Shown: piece by piece, positions 35,063 to 44,704 of the stretch
Layout: each line of letters begins with the position of its first letter
Numbering within the stretch: the first letter of the stretch is position 1
DNA from: Betaproteobacteria bacterium
Lineage (GTDB): Bacteria > Pseudomonadota > Gammaproteobacteria > Burkholderiales > Casimicrobiaceae
Assembly (NCBI GenBank): GCA_004293675.1
Contig: READ01000019.1
Coordinates: forward strand, 62,001-126,000
DNA: 64,000 bases
Reading direction: 5' to 3'
Program-made: the position numbers and the translations under genes
Notes under the pieces: generated by a model
The model's database searches: none
Told to the model about the DNA's origin: nothing
What the model saw: the letters and a program-made list of their open reading frames with translations, nothing else

Positions 35063-36601
35063 TCAATCACGTCTACGTTGATTGACCGGGTCAATCTGTT
35101 GTTGTTCCCGATATTTGGCAACGGTGCGACGAGCCACGATGATGCCTTGTTCGCCCAAAAGTTCGGCGATTCGGCTATCGGTGAGCGGCTGCGTTAAATC
35201 CTCCTCTGAAATAAGTGTTTTGATCATAGCGCGAATCGCCGTAGACGATGCCGCGCCCCCTGCATCGGTGGCCACGTGGCTGCCGAAGAAGTGCTTGAAT
35301 TCGAAGGTGCCCTGAACGCTGGTCAGGAATTTTTGCGTCGTGACGCGAGAGACGGTTGATTCATGCAAGCCCAATTCATCGGCGACTTCGCGCAACACCA
35401 GCGGCCGCATGGCGACCGCTCCGTGATCGAAAAATGCTTGCTGACGCTCCACGATAACGATGGCTACTCGCAATATGGTTTCAAACCGTTGAGCCACATT
35501 CTTAACCAACCAGCGTGCTTCTTGCAACTGGGTTGACAGCGGCGTGGCCCGTCCCTCTTTTTGGCGTTGCAGCATATCGGCGTACATCGTGTTGACGGTG
35601 AGCCTTGGAACCACAGCCCCATTGAGTTCCGCGTACCAGCGCGATTTATTGCGCCGCACAATGACATCGGGCACGAGCTGACTGGCTGACACATCGGCAA
35701 ACGGTGCTCCGGGTCGGGGTGAGAGCGATTGGATGATGTTGAGCACATCGCGAAGCGCCGGTTCGGTCAGCGAATAGAGCTTTCGAATGCGCACAAAGTC
35801 GCGTCGAGCCAGCGCGTCAAACGCTTCATCAACGACGCGCCGAGCGAGCTTGACAACGCTCTTTTGCGGCAGCGCGCTGAGCTGTAGCGACAAACACTCT
35901 TGCAGCGAGCGGGCCCCCACGCCCGGCGGATCAAAGCGCTGCAGCAAGTGCAGAGCGCGTTGCCACAGCGTGGCGATCGAACCCACGTCCACGCCCAACA
36001 TTGCAGCGAATTCATGTTCGTTCATGTCGAGCATGCCGTCATCGTCGAGCGCGTCGATGAGCGCATTGAGGACGGCGATCAACGACGGCGACTCGCGCAC
36101 CATTGCCACTTGGCTGCGAAGGTGCTCATGCAAGCTCACATTTCGGGCGCGCTGCCATTCGCCATCGTCGTCGCCATCGCCCGCCGCGCCGTTGCCCCAT
36201 TCCGTCACGTCGATAGGCTCAACCGGTGCGTCGTCGCTCGCCGCTGCGTCCGACGGCGAAGCGTCGTCACTGCTCGTTGCTGACTCCGCGATCGAGACTT
36301 CGCTCACGGCCGATGATTCGCTGGGCGCGGTGTAGGCGTCAAATGCGTCGTCAATGTCGAATCCGCCCTCGTCACCCCGCTCAAGCGCGACTTCGCGCTC
36401 GGGCGCTGTCGGAAGGCTCTCCAGACTGACCTCGACCGGATCGTCAATATCTTCCAGCTCCAGCAGCGGATTTTCCGCCAGAGCGGTGGTGATTTCTTGT
36501 TGCAGCTCAAGGGTCGAGAGTTGCAACAATCGTATCGATTGCTGTAACTGCGGCGTCAGCGTAAGGTGCTGCGCAAGTTTGAGCTGAAGACCGGTTTTCA
36601 T
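35063..36601 (-). CDS. rpoN: RNA polymerase sigma-54 factor RpoN
   Basis: A 512-residue sigma-54. Region I is MKTGLQLKLAQHLTLTPQLQ with the Gln-rich helix. Region II (about 60-130) is acidic and low in complexity (for example DDASPSDAAASDD). Region III has the core-binding domain, a helix-turn-helix (VADELGLHESTVSRVTTQKF) and the RpoN box ARRTVAKYRE near the C-terminus. The ATG at 36601 starts exactly at region I; a TTG five codons upstream is an alternative. The acidic region is longer than in E. coli. It lies between lptB and hpf, as in most proteobacteria. Confidence 0.96.
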   Translation of the reverse strand: MKTGLQLKLAQHLTLTPQLQQSIRLLQLSTLELQQEITTALAENPLLELEDIDDPVEVSLESLPTAPEREVALERGDEGGFDIDDAFDAYTAPSESSAVSEVSIAESATSSDDASPSDAAASDDAPVEPIDVTEWGNGAAGDGDDDGEWQRARNVSLHEHLRSQVAMVRESPSLIAVLNALIDALDDDGMLDMNEHEFAAMLGVDVGSIATLWQRALHLLQRFDPPGVGARSLQECLSLQLSALPQKSVVKLARRVVDEAFDALARRDFVRIRKLYSLTEPALRDVLNIIQSLSPRPGAPFADVSASQLVPDVIVRRNKSRWYAELNGAVVPRLTVNTMYADMLQRQKEGRATPLSTQLQEARWLVKNVAQRFETILRVAIVIVERQQAFFDHGAVAMRPLVLREVADELGLHESTVSRVTTQKFLTSVQGTFEFKHFFGSHVATDAGGAASSTAIRAMIKTLISEEDLTQPLTDSRIAELLGEQGIIVARRTVAKYREQQQIDPVNQRRRD

Positions 36602-36707
36602 CGAGGTGATCGGCAAGCCTGCAAGGCGCTGGCGCGTGACGGCGCAACCGGCTCGTTACTGAAGCTCCGCATTAACTCCCAATCACTACGCACAATCATG
36701 GCCATCA

Positions 36708-37430
36708 CTACAAACGGAAATGTTCGCCCAAGTAAACCTTGCGCACAGATTCGTTGCCGATGATGGCCTCAGGCACGCCGTCGGCCAGCACGCGGCCTTC
36801 GCTAATGATGTAGGCACGATCACAAATTCCCAAGGTTTCTCGCACGTTGTGGTCAGTGATCAACACGCCGATGCCGCGTTCGCGTAGAAACCGAACGATG
36901 CGTTGAATTTCAATCACTGCAATCGGATCAACGCCGGCAAAGGGCTCATCGAGCAGGATGAATCGTGGCCGCGACGCCAACGCGCGAGCAATCTCCAAGC
37001 GACGTCGCTCGCCCCCGGAGAGCGCCACCGAGGGCGTGTCGCGCAAATGTGCAATGGCCAGATCATCGAGCAACGCTGCGAGTTCGCGCTCGATCACTGA
37101 CTCATCTTTTTCGCGCAGTTCGAGGATCGCACGAACGTTTTCACCGGCGGTGAGCTTTCGAAAAATCGAAGCTTCTTGCGGCAAGTAGGACAGGCCACGG
37201 CGAGCCCGTTCGTGAATCGGCAAATGCGTCAAATCGGTGTCGTCCAAGCGAATCGCACCGCCGTCGGCCGCCACCAATCCAACGATCATGTAGAAGCACG
37301 TCGTTTTGCCAGCGCCGTTGGGGCCCAGTAAGCCCACGACCTCGCCGCTGGCGACCGACACCGACACGTCGTGAACGACGGTGCGGGATTTGTAGCGCTT
37401 TTTAAGCGCAGCGGCTGAAAGCAGGCTCAT
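36708..37430 (-). CDS. lptB: LPS export ABC transporter ATP-binding protein LptB
   Basis: A 240-residue ATPase that powers LPS extraction with LptFG. Walker [11 protein letters not shown], signature [10 protein letters not shown] and Walker [14 protein letters not shown] are intact, and the length matches the family. Its start overlaps the end of lptA by 29 bases. lptF and lptG are not in this window, which is normal because they usually lie elsewhere. Confidence 0.97.
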   Translation of the reverse strand: MSLLSAAALKKRYKSRTVVHDVSVSVASGEVVGLLGPNGAGKTTCFYMIVGLVAADGGAIRLDDTDLTHLPIHERARRGLSYLPQEASIFRKLTAGENVRAILELREKDESVIERELAALLDDLAIAHLRDTPSVALSGGERRRLEIARALASRPRFILLDEPFAGVDPIAVIEIQRIVRFLRERGIGVLITDHNVRETLGICDRAYIISEGRVLADGVPEAIIGNESVRKVYLGEHFRL

Positions 37431-38055
37431 TGCGTTTGGGTGGGTTAGCGGTTTTTACGATGGCGGGTTTGGGCGCTGCGGCGGGCGCAGGCGTACCGGC
37501 GGCTGTAGTGGGCTTGTCCTCTTTTTCACGCGGTTGCAACACAAAACTCACCAGCCCTGTCGCACTCTTTCGGTCTTTACTGTCGCGCGACTCAAAGGTG
37601 CCGACTTGCGTGTTGTAGACGATGTAATTAGCGCGGGTTTCGTCTTCGCCGACAATCAAAAGCGCGTTTCCGAAAAGCTCCACAACACCTTGGCCGCTGT
37701 TGTATTCAACGCGGTCGGCGATCCCTTGCGCCCAGTCACCGTTGTCGGTGCGTTGCCGGAAGCACACCGGTTTGGCCGTGAGCACGGCGTGATATTGCTC
37801 GGTCTCATCGGTGCGGATGTCGGCGCGATCAGCGGTGATTTTGAGCGTTCCCTGAGTGATGGTGACATTGCGGGACAAACGATAGATGCCTTTGCCGTAG
37901 TCGCCCTCGGAATCCACGCTCGTGATGTTGACTTTTAGCTTTCGATCGGCGCGTTCGGCGTTTACCAGCATGGGCAAGCACAGCGCGGCAGCAACACAGG
38001 CGCAGAGGCCACGACGAAGCGTAATCCTGAGCAACGGAGAGACGATGGAATTCAT
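37402..38055 (-). CDS. lptA: LPS transport periplasmic protein LptA
   Basis: A 217-residue periplasmic bridge protein with a signal peptide (about residues 1-32, ending MLVNAERA). The OstA/LptA fold follows, with typical strands [16 protein letters not shown] and [19 protein letters not shown]. The C-terminus is Ala/Pro-rich and extends beyond the fold ([16 protein letters not shown]), ending inside the lptB start region. Its ATG overlaps the lptC stop (ATGA). It polymerises to carry LPS to LptD. Confidence 0.93.
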   Translation of the reverse strand: MNSIVSPLLRITLRRGLCACVAAALCLPMLVNAERADRKLKVNITSVDSEGDYGKGIYRLSRNVTITQGTLKITADRADIRTDETEQYHAVLTAKPVCFRQRTDNGDWAQGIADRVEYNSGQGVVELFGNALLIVGEDETRANYIVYNTQVGTFESRDSKDRKSATGLVSFVLQPREKEDKPTTAAGTPAPAAAPKPAIVKTANPPKRNEPAFSRCA

Positions 38056-38675
38056 GGAGATTTTTGCTCCTTAGGAGTAAGTTCTAAGTTGAAACCGCGG
38101 GAGGTTTTACCGGTTCGATTGTCGGCATCGATGTCGATGCCTTGGGTGGTCATGATCCGCTCGCCGCTGATAGTTTTCGTGGTGTCGCGAGTCGTTGCTT
38201 GTTGCGTCTTTGGAAAAACGGTGAGCGTTTGACTTTGGTACGTGACGGCGTCGCGTCCAGCGATGGCGCTTTGTGCGGCGCTCACTTGCCCCGAAAAATC
38301 GATGCGTTCGATGCCTTTGTTTTTGGCGTCGCTGAGCATCACGCCGCGACTGGCCTCAACGGTCATCGTGGGCTTGCCCGGAGACACGCCACGGTAGTTC
38401 GGCTGCTCGACGATGGTCGATTGGCTGTTGGGGAAGTGCGTGGCTCGCACGCCCACCATCGTATGTTCAACCTGACCGCTGGCGGCCGTGCGCTCGATTT
38501 TGAACGTCTCAAGAAAGTGATCAGGCGCGGTCGGCGTCGGTTTTTGCCGGGCGCGCGCCGATTCGGTCACGCGCGCATCGAGCCAAAACGTGATGGCGGC
38601 GAACACCATCATCGCAATCAGCGGAAACAGCGCCGTGAGACGATCTTGTCGACGACGCGAGAGCAGCATGCTCAT
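38052..38675 (-). CDS. lptC: LPS export protein LptC
   Basis: A 207-residue bitopic membrane protein. The ATG at 38675 overlaps the kdsC stop codon (ATGA). A single helix (about residues 15-32, LTALFPLIAMMVFAAITFWL) anchors a periplasmic beta-jellyroll (about 55-200; FSGQVSAAQ, ATHFPNSQS). It moves LPS from LptBFG to LptA. An in-frame extension upstream is antisense-like to kdsC coding sequence and is rejected. Confidence 0.92.
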   Translation of the reverse strand: MSMLLSRRRQDRLTALFPLIAMMVFAAITFWLDARVTESARARQKPTPTAPDHFLETFKIERTAASGQVEHTMVGVRATHFPNSQSTIVEQPNYRGVSPGKPTMTVEASRGVMLSDAKNKGIERIDFSGQVSAAQSAIAGRDAVTYQSQTLTVFPKTQQATTRDTTKTISGERIMTTQGIDIDADNRTGKTSRGFNLELTPKEQKSP

Positions 38676-39217
38676 GCGCCCTCGCCCCTCAGGTATTGCG
38701 CAAGCAGGGCATCGAGTTTGCCTTGCGCGCCGAGCACCGCTTCGACGAGTTCGCGCACTGCACCGGCGCCGCCTTGAACGTTGGCAAGCCAATGCGCGCG
38801 CTGCCGCACGGCTGCAGCGGCGTTGGGGACGGTGGCCGCCAGACCCGCTTGCAACATGGCGGGCAGGTCAAGCCAGTCGTCGCCCATGTAGGCGACATTT
38901 TCAAGCGGCACATTCCAGCGCGCGCAAATCGCAGCAAACGCAGGGCCTTTGCTGCGTTGTCCGGTTTCGAGTTCAACGCCCAGCTCGCGGGCTCGTCGCT
39001 CAACGGCCACGCCGCCGCGCGCCGTCAGTAGTGCGACATTCCAACCCGCTTGTTTAGCCAAGCTGATGCCAAAACCATCAAGCACCGAAAACGATTTAAT
39101 TTCTTGGTCACCCAAATAGTTGAGTCGGCCGTCGGTTAACACGCCGTCGACGTCGCACACCAGCGCGCGGACGTTGAGCATGCGCTGGGCGACGGAGACG
39201 ATGCCGACCGTGCTCAT
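38672..39217 (-). CDS. kdsC: 3-deoxy-D-manno-octulosonate 8-phosphate phosphatase KdsC
   Basis: A 181-residue HAD-family phosphatase that releases Kdo for lipid A assembly. Motif I is CDVDGVLTDG with both Asp residues, motif II LLTARGG, and motif IV GDDWLDLPAM. Length matches KdsC. It is 3 bases after kdsD and overlaps lptC, giving tight operon structure. Confidence 0.96.
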   Translation of the reverse strand: MSTVGIVSVAQRMLNVRALVCDVDGVLTDGRLNYLGDQEIKSFSVLDGFGISLAKQAGWNVALLTARGGVAVERRARELGVELETGQRSKGPAFAAICARWNVPLENVAYMGDDWLDLPAMLQAGLAATVPNAAAAVRQRAHWLANVQGGAGAVRELVEAVLGAQGKLDALLAQYLRGEGA

Positions 39218-39220
39218 GCC

Positions 39221-40204
39221 CTAAACAACCTTTGCCAACAGCAGATCGTGCATGTTGAGCGCGCCGATGAGCTCATGGCGATCATTGATGACGAGCAGCA
39301 GATTTTTTCGTTGGGTTTCCATGAGCGACACCGCATCAACGGCCAACGCATCAGCGCCGATGACCAGCGGCGAGCGGGTCATGAAATCGACCACGCGCGC
39401 CGTTTCAATGTTGCCCAACTTTGGTAGGCAGCGGCGCAAATCGCCGTCGGTGAAAAGCCCCGCCAATCGGCCATCGGCGGCGCGAACAGCGGTCATTCCC
39501 ATGCCTTTGCCGGTAATTTCGAACAGCGCTTGGCTCACCGTTGCAGTATCAGCGACGATGGGCAAACGCTCGCCAGTGCGCATCACGTCGCGCACAAACG
39601 TCAACAGTTTGCGACCCAAGGATCCGCCAGGATGTGAGCGGGCGAAATCCTCAGCGGTGAAGCCTCGCGCTTCGAGCAAGGCCATAGCAAGCGCGTCACC
39701 CAGCGCCATCGCCGCGGCGGTGCTCGCAGTCGGCGCGAGTCCGAGCGGACAGGCTTCCTCGGCCACGAACGCGTCGAGCGCGACGTCGGCGACCGTCGCC
39801 AGCGTTGAGCGATCGTTGCCGGTGATCGCGATCATTTTTGCGCCCACGCGTTTAAGCGGTGTGAAAAGCGCCGAGAGTTCAGCGACTTCACCGGAGTTTG
39901 ACAAGGCAATCACGACATCATCGGCCGTGACCATCCCCAGATCACCGTGACTTGCCTCGGCGGGGTGCACAAAAAACGCAGGCGTTCCCGTCGACGCCAG
40001 CGTGGCGGCGAGTTTGCGCCCGACATGACCCGATTTGCCAATGCCAGTGACCACCACACGACCGCTGGCGTGAAGAATCAATTCGACCGCGCGAACCATC
40101 GCTTCGCCCACGCGCGATTCCAACGCCGCAATGGCAGTGGCTTCCGTGGAAAGCACCGCCCGCGCGCGTCGCACAATGGCGACAGAATCTACTGCAATAT
40201 TCAT
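39221..40204 (-). CDS. kdsD: Arabinose-5-phosphate isomerase KdsD
   Basis: A 327-residue enzyme converting ribulose 5-phosphate to arabinose 5-phosphate, the first step to Kdo. An N-terminal SIS domain (about 35-180; GIGKSGHVGRKLAATLASTG, HGDLGM) is followed by two CBS domains (about 200-325; TGKGMGMTAV, NLLLVINDRHELIGALNM). The ATG at 40204 (MNIAVDSVAIV) is preferred over an upstream TTG. First gene of the LPS/rpoN operon. Confidence 0.96.
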   Translation of the reverse strand: MNIAVDSVAIVRRARAVLSTEATAIAALESRVGEAMVRAVELILHASGRVVVTGIGKSGHVGRKLAATLASTGTPAFFVHPAEASHGDLGMVTADDVVIALSNSGEVAELSALFTPLKRVGAKMIAITGNDRSTLATVADVALDAFVAEEACPLGLAPTASTAAAMALGDALAMALLEARGFTAEDFARSHPGGSLGRKLLTFVRDVMRTGERLPIVADTATVSQALFEITGKGMGMTAVRAADGRLAGLFTDGDLRRCLPKLGNIETARVVDFMTRSPLVIGADALAVDAVSLMETQRKNLLLVINDRHELIGALNMHDLLLAKVV

Positions 40205-40309
40205 GCAAGCCAGTATAACGTTGGCGGCTCGGCGTAGGTTTTGAGCGTGCAAAAAGTGTGCGATTTATCGCGGCGCATCGATAGCTGACGGTGGCGTCGC
40301 TTTGTAAAT

Positions 40310-40425
40310 TCAGCTTATTTATTTAATGCCCCGTGAAATAGGGGGTTTTAATAAAAGTAAACGTAAAGTGATTCATTGAATAATAGCGACATAAGCCATA
40401 TTTCAATTGGCCTACAAAGATACTG
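40310..40425. repeat. AT-rich paired-palindrome repeat, copy E
   Basis: Arm 1 is TGCCCCGTGAAATAGGGGG (40327-40345) and arm 2 is AAGCCATATTTCAATTGGCC (40393-40412), centres about 66 bp apart. Upstream of kdsD and downstream of the TAXI protein gene. Arm 1 shows compensating changes (CCCC with GGGG), which suggests that pairing matters. Confidence 0.75.
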
Positions 40426-40451
40426 CTGTACAGCGTTCGCCAATAAACAAC

Positions 40452-41786
40452 TTATACGCTGACCGACAGCGCATCCCGTTTGCGCTCGATTCGCACACGC
40501 ACCAAATCCATGTGATCGCGGATGCCGAATTGATCGTTGCTGTAATTCGTAGGAACGCTCAGTCGCCCCACTTCGGCGTCGAGCTCGTCGAGCTGTCTTG
40601 CGGCATCGTTTAGAGCGCTCATTTGCGTGGCTCCGCGCACCGATTCATCAATCTGCTTCATCGCTTTGTAATGTTTAAAGAGCTTTCCCTTGACCCGCAT
40701 TGCAATGAGCTTAGGAATCCAATCGGTCAGCGGCAACAGAAGCGCCAGAAGTGGAATCAGAAAGACTGCCGCTCGACTCACAAAATTTGCGAGCTTGAAC
40801 GGAAGATAGCGGTACAAAAAGGGCGTGCCGTCTTTGAGCAGTCGCTCGGCGTCGGCTGAGGGAGGGAAGTCTTGCGCGAAGGCAAAGGATGGAAATTCAT
40901 TCACTTTAGACAGTGCGTCACCGCCACTGTGAATTCGTTTCGCCGCGCGCATCAACAGGTAACTCACCGCCGGGTGCAAGTCGTCTCGCGCCACTAGGCT
41001 CGACGTGGTGGCCACGGTACGTATGGCCTGCGACGGTAACAGCGCCGCCACGTCGACCAAGCCCGCGGGCAGCGTGACCAAGCTGAGTTGCGGCAAACGG
41101 CGTGCGTAGGTTTCGGCCAGCGCCAAATCTGCGACGCGTAGCTGGGCATCACGAAACAGCGCTTGCAGGAGCGGGGAGGTAACGTTTCCAACGAATACCG
41201 CCGCGTCGATCTCACCCGCACGAAGCGCGGCGGCTGCGCTTTCGCCACCCTTGGCAATGAAGCGATCCGAGCCATCCGGCTTGAGTTGGTGCAATGCGAG
41301 CAAACTCAGCGCCAACACACGGGTGCCGCTGCCCTCGGCCCCTATGGCAACGCGCTTTCCCGAGAGCTCGCCGAATGACTGTAAGGGCTGCTTGAAAGAC
41401 TGTGGACGGTAAAAAACAAACACCGGCTCATGAAAAAAACTGCCCATCGATTCGAGCGAACCGTCGTCGGTTTTTTCGCGCTCAATCAAGCCGTTTTGCA
41501 CAAACGCTAAATCAACGTTCGATTGTTCATCGAGCAGTCGCGCCAAATTTTCAGTGGCGCCCTGCGATGGTTTCAACGTGAGCTTGATGCCCTCTTCGGC
41601 CAAGGCCGCAACGTAGCGCTTGGCATAGCTTTCATACGCGCCACCCGGCGCGCCCGTGGACATCACGACCTCGGTCGGTACGCCAGGACGTGCGTACTTG
41701 TAAGCAATGGCAAGACCCCCCACGCACAGCGCCACGGCAACGATGGTAGTTGCCAATTTGTGTTCTGAGAAAAATGAAAACTTCAT
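40452..41786 (-). CDS. TAXI family TRAP-type solute-binding protein with a C-terminal membrane segment
   Basis: A 444-residue protein. An N-terminal signal anchor (about 10-30) precedes a TAXI-type binding domain (about 38-315): MSTGAPGGAYESYAKRYVAA, QSNVDLAFVQNG and GEIDAAVFVGN are typical. After it comes a hydrophobic helix pair (about 330-360, AAVFLIPLLALLLPLTDWIP) and a charged coiled C-terminus that is cytoplasmic or membrane-associated. The extra C-terminal domain is seen in a subset of TAXI proteins. No TRAP membrane subunits are nearby, so the protein may not serve a classic TRAP transporter. The ligand is unknown. Confidence 0.87.
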   Translation of the reverse strand: MKFSFFSEHKLATTIVAVALCVGGLAIAYKYARPGVPTEVVMSTGAPGGAYESYAKRYVAALAEEGIKLTLKPSQGATENLARLLDEQSNVDLAFVQNGLIEREKTDDGSLESMGSFFHEPVFVFYRPQSFKQPLQSFGELSGKRVAIGAEGSGTRVLALSLLALHQLKPDGSDRFIAKGGESAAAALRAGEIDAAVFVGNVTSPLLQALFRDAQLRVADLALAETYARRLPQLSLVTLPAGLVDVAALLPSQAIRTVATTSSLVARDDLHPAVSYLLMRAAKRIHSGGDALSKVNEFPSFAFAQDFPPSADAERLLKDGTPFLYRYLPFKLANFVSRAAVFLIPLLALLLPLTDWIPKLIAMRVKGKLFKHYKAMKQIDESVRGATQMSALNDAARQLDELDAEVGRLSVPTNYSNDQFGIRDHMDLVRVRIERKRDALSVSV

Positions 41787-41844
41787 GACCAGAGCTTAAC
41801 AATCGTTCGCACGCGGTCGGCCGACGCGAATCAAAATTGCACAT

Positions 41845-41875
41845 AAAAAAAGGCCGACACGCAGGTCGGCCTTTT
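41845..41875. terminator. Intrinsic terminator after the OmpA-like gene
   Basis: The stem AAGGCCGAC / GTCGGCCTT is preceded by A7 on the plus strand, giving a U-run for minus-strand transcripts. It is 20 bases past the stop codon at 41895. Confidence 0.85.
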
Positions 41876-41894
41876 GGGTCAAACGAGCAATCGA

Positions 41895-42701
41895 TTACTC
41901 GATCGACACCTCAACGCGTCGCGCTTCGGCGTTGTCACCGCTGCCCGTTGTTTCTACGGGTTTTTGCATGACGATTCGGGCCTCATCAATGCCAGCAGAG
42001 CGCAAGACTTCACGAACCGTTTTTGCGCGGTTTTTGGCAAGCTCTTCGTTGCTTGCTTTATTGCCACGCGGATCGTGAAATCCAGAGATCACGCCTTTGG
42101 CGCTCGGGTTCGCTTTTAAGTAGGTGATGATCACACCCATCGCGTCGCGATCTTTGGCGTCGATGTCGGTCTTGGCCGTTTCAAAGTACACCTTGACTGC
42201 GGGCGGTTTGGGTCCGCTGGGGGCCGCGGCACCTGGCGGCAATTGCACATCGATTTGATTGTCGATCATGACCGTGGGGCCGTACAGACTTGCGGCCCAG
42301 TCGCCGCGCGCCTTTTTCTCATCGGCACTGAATACCGTGCCGGTGAGCACAACCTTCGACGACGCAGTGGCGTTGATGGTGAGCTGATCGATGACATTGC
42401 CCGCGCCGTACTTGGCGATGGCGTTATCGACGATGGCCTTTTTGGTGGCCGCATCTTTCACCACACCAGTGAGCGTGACTTTGCCGTCAGTGCCCCACGC
42501 AGCACCTGCGGCGGCAGGTGCAGCTGCTGCGACTGATGCCGCCGTAGACGCCGACATCGCGCCACAACAGCCAGAGGCGTTGGGACCGCGACCGAACATC
42601 CACATCAGCAATAGGAGCAGCGCCACAAGCGCGGCAATCCAAAAACTCCAGCTGTCATAAGCGCGCCAATTTGCAGGCGATCGCAATGCGATTCGAGACA
42701 T
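41895..42701 (-). CDS. OmpA-domain protein with N-terminal membrane anchor and BON-like segment
   Basis: A 268-residue envelope protein. A ribosome-binding site GAGGAG precedes the ATG. One membrane helix (about 18-37, SWSFWIAALVALLLLLMWMF) is followed by a Cys pair and an Ala-rich linker (about 44-70). A BON/ArfA-like segment (about 72-150, KVTLTGVVKDAATKKAIVDN and KVVLTGTVFSADEKKARGDW) comes next. The C-terminal OmpA domain (about 165-268) carries VYFETAKTDID, GFHDPRGN and LAKNRAKTVREVL for peptidoglycan binding. A partner gene lies 21 bases upstream. The anchor is inner-membrane, so the protein links that membrane to the wall. Confidence 0.87.
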   Translation of the reverse strand: MSRIALRSPANWRAYDSWSFWIAALVALLLLLMWMFGRGPNASGCCGAMSASTAASVAAAAPAAAGAAWGTDGKVTLTGVVKDAATKKAIVDNAIAKYGAGNVIDQLTINATASSKVVLTGTVFSADEKKARGDWAASLYGPTVMIDNQIDVQLPPGAAAPSGPKPPAVKVYFETAKTDIDAKDRDAMGVIITYLKANPSAKGVISGFHDPRGNKASNEELAKNRAKTVREVLRSAGIDEARIVMQKPVETTGSGDNAEARRVEVSIE

Positions 42702-42722
42702 GATTTGCTCCTCTCGTTGGGC

Positions 42723-43250
42723 TTAGGCGTTGTCGTTTTTGAGCGATACGCCGGCGACCAATTCGTCTTGCAACTTCTTGAGCGTCTCCCACGAACCACT
42801 GGCACACAGTGCTGCTTGTTGGCACCACGTTTCTGGATTGGCCAGCTTGAAATTGGGGCCTGCTGCGTCAAGGATTTTCGAGATCGATGGAATTTCCATT
42901 TTCGAAAGTTGCTCGAACGTGTGCACGCCAGCAGCGTGGAGGACACCATTGATTTTCGGGCCGATGCCTTCGATGATTTCGAAATTATCGTAACCATTGG
43001 GGCTCTTGATTTTGTAGCCGAACGCAGCGGCAGTGGCGGCCATTGAGGCACCCACTCCGGCCGTCAACGACGACGCTGCGGCAGACACTGGTGCAGCTGG
43101 CGCGTAAGCAGGCGCAGAGTAGCTCGTCGATGCCCCAGAGCCGCTATCGCCGCCGCGACGGAAGAACTTGTCAAACAGCCAGTGCGCCAACCAACCGAGC
43201 AGCAAGCCCGCCAAACACCACCAAAAACAGCAGATAAAACTTGCGATCAT
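42723..43250 (-). CDS. Membrane-anchored helix-hairpin-helix protein
   Basis: A 175-residue protein. One N-terminal hydrophobic helix (about 1-25, with cysteines: CCFWWCLAGLLLGWLAHWLF) is followed by a Ser/Ala/Pro linker (about 35-85) and a C-terminal domain with a helix-hairpin-helix like motif, EGIGPKINGVLHAAGVHTFE (about 93-112). That motif occurs in small uncharacterised domains (DUF4332-like) and in nucleic-acid binding proteins. It is co-transcribed with the OmpA-domain protein. The pair may be a membrane complex of unknown function. Confidence 0.78.
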   Translation of the reverse strand: MIASFICCFWWCLAGLLLGWLAHWLFDKFFRRGGDSGSGASTSYSAPAYAPAAPVSAAASSLTAGVGASMAATAAAFGYKIKSPNGYDNFEIIEGIGPKINGVLHAAGVHTFEQLSKMEIPSISKILDAAGPNFKLANPETWCQQAALCASGSWETLKKLQDELVAGVSLKNDNA

Positions 43251-43387
43251 GATCTTCCCTCATCTTAAAAAATTGATGCGCTGAGCCAAGGCTCGGCATG
43301 AGGGCGCAATGTCGCTCACCGGGCGCGATGCGTCAAGGGAGAATTATCTGATCTGTGCAATGCAACTCTCTGAAAGAGCCACTAACT

Positions 43388-43500
43388 TTATTGATTAATG
43401 CCATTTAAAATAAGGAATTAACGAAAATTTGATGTAATAGTGTTATTACCAATAAATGACCTGAAATCCAGGATTTATATGGCGTTTCGCTAAAAGGCTG
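43388..43500. repeat. AT-rich paired-palindrome repeat, copy F
   Basis: Arm 1 is TGCCATTTAAAATAAGGAA (43399-43417) and arm 2 is CCAGGATTTATATGGCGTTT (43468-43487), centres about 70 bp apart. The most diverged copy. It lies between hemW and the helix-hairpin-helix gene. Confidence 0.6.
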
Positions 43501-43501
43501 T

Positions 43502-44704
43502 TTACAAGAACTCAGAAATCGCTTGATTGAGAAACGTGCGGCCGAGCGCGGTCGGCTTGATGCGCAGATGATCGCGGGTGATGAGTTTTCGTTGCTCACA
43601 CACATTGAGTGCACGATCCACGAGCGCAATCGAAAAGCCCGTGCGGGTTTCGAAATCGCGAACCAGGAAGCCATCGGTCAATCGAAGCGCGTTGAGCATA
43701 AATTCAAAACCCACATCGCTGCGCCGCACTTCACGGCGTTCGTGCACAGCGTTACCCGAGGCGGCGCGCTGCATAAATTCACGCGGCTGTTTTACCCGTT
43801 CGGTGCGCACGATGGACGGCGCGGCGCTGGCAGAACCGGGCATTGACAATTTGCCGTGCGCGCCTGCGCCAATGCCCACGTAGTCGCCGAAACTCCAGTA
43901 ATTCAAATTGTGTTGGCAGCGCTGACCCGCCTTGGCGTAACCCGAGGTTTCGTAGTGCTCGTAGCCTGCGTCGTTGAGTAGCGTTTCAACGTGAATCTGC
44001 ATGTCAGCGGCCAAATCATGATCCGGCAGAGGCGGAGGCTTTTTCGCGAATACCGTATTGGGTTCGAGCGTCAATTGGTAGAACGACAGATGCGGCGTGC
44101 CAAACGACAGCGCAGCTCGAACATCGGCTTCGCACTCAGCCATAGTTTGCGCCAACGCGCCAGTGCGCGACGCAGGCAGCGCAAACATCACATCCAAGTT
44201 CACGTTGCCAATCGTCGCCAAACCGATCTCAATCGCACGCCGCGCTTCGCTTGAATCGTGGACGCGACCGAGCGCTTTGAGATGCGCGTCGTTAAAGCTC
44301 TGGATGCCAATCGATAGACGATTCACGCCCACCGATTTATAGCCGGCGAACTTTTCCATCTCGAAGGTGCCAGGGTTGGCCTCTAAGGTGATTTCGGCGG
44401 TGGGCGAGAGCCGCGTTCGCGCCCGTACACCCGCAAGGATCTCGCCAATTGCATCGGCGGAAAACAAACTCGGCGTGCCACCGCCAATGAAAATTGTGTG
44501 AATCGTGCGCCCCCAAAAATTCGGCAGCTCTGATTCCAAATCGCTCATCAGTGCGTTGATGTATTCGCGCTCCTGCACCGCGCCCTCATGCGAATTGAAA
44601 TCACAGTAGGGGCACTTTCGGATGCACCAAGGAATATGAATGTAGAGCGACAGCGGCGGCAAAACCGTGAAATTCGGCGCGAGCAAAGCGCTCTCAGTAG
44701 CCAT
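43502..44704 (-). CDS. hemW: Radical SAM protein HemW
   Basis: About 400 residues. The radical SAM cluster motif is in [19 protein letters not shown] (CxxxCxxC near residues 25-33), followed by [10 protein letters not shown] and the C-terminal HemN-like domain. HemW is a heme chaperone that passes heme to respiratory enzymes; it is not the coproporphyrinogen dehydrogenase HemN, which has a longer N-terminus. The ATG at 44704 overlaps panB by 11 bases; an earlier start is inside panB and rejected. Confidence 0.94.
   Translation of the reverse strand: MATESALLAPNFTVLPPLSLYIHIPWCIRKCPYCDFNSHEGAVQEREYINALMSDLESELPNFWGRTIHTIFIGGGTPSLFSADAIGEILAGVRARTRLSPTAEITLEANPGTFEMEKFAGYKSVGVNRLSIGIQSFNDAHLKALGRVHDSSEARRAIEIGLATIGNVNLDVMFALPASRTGALAQTMAECEADVRAALSFGTPHLSFYQLTLEPNTVFAKKPPPLPDHDLAADMQIHVETLLNDAGYEHYETSGYAKAGQRCQHNLNYWSFGDYVGIGAGAHGKLSMPGSASAAPSIVRTERVKQPREFMQRAASGNAVHERREVRRSDVGFEFMLNALRLTDGFLVRDFETRTGFSIALVDRALNVCEQRKLITRDHLRIKPTALGRTFLNQAISEFL

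Noticed and set aside
38676-38792. Extended LptC start at 38792
   Set aside because: It lies inside kdsC, gives an Arg-rich non-conserved stretch, and the ATGA overlap at 38672-38675 is the normal junction.
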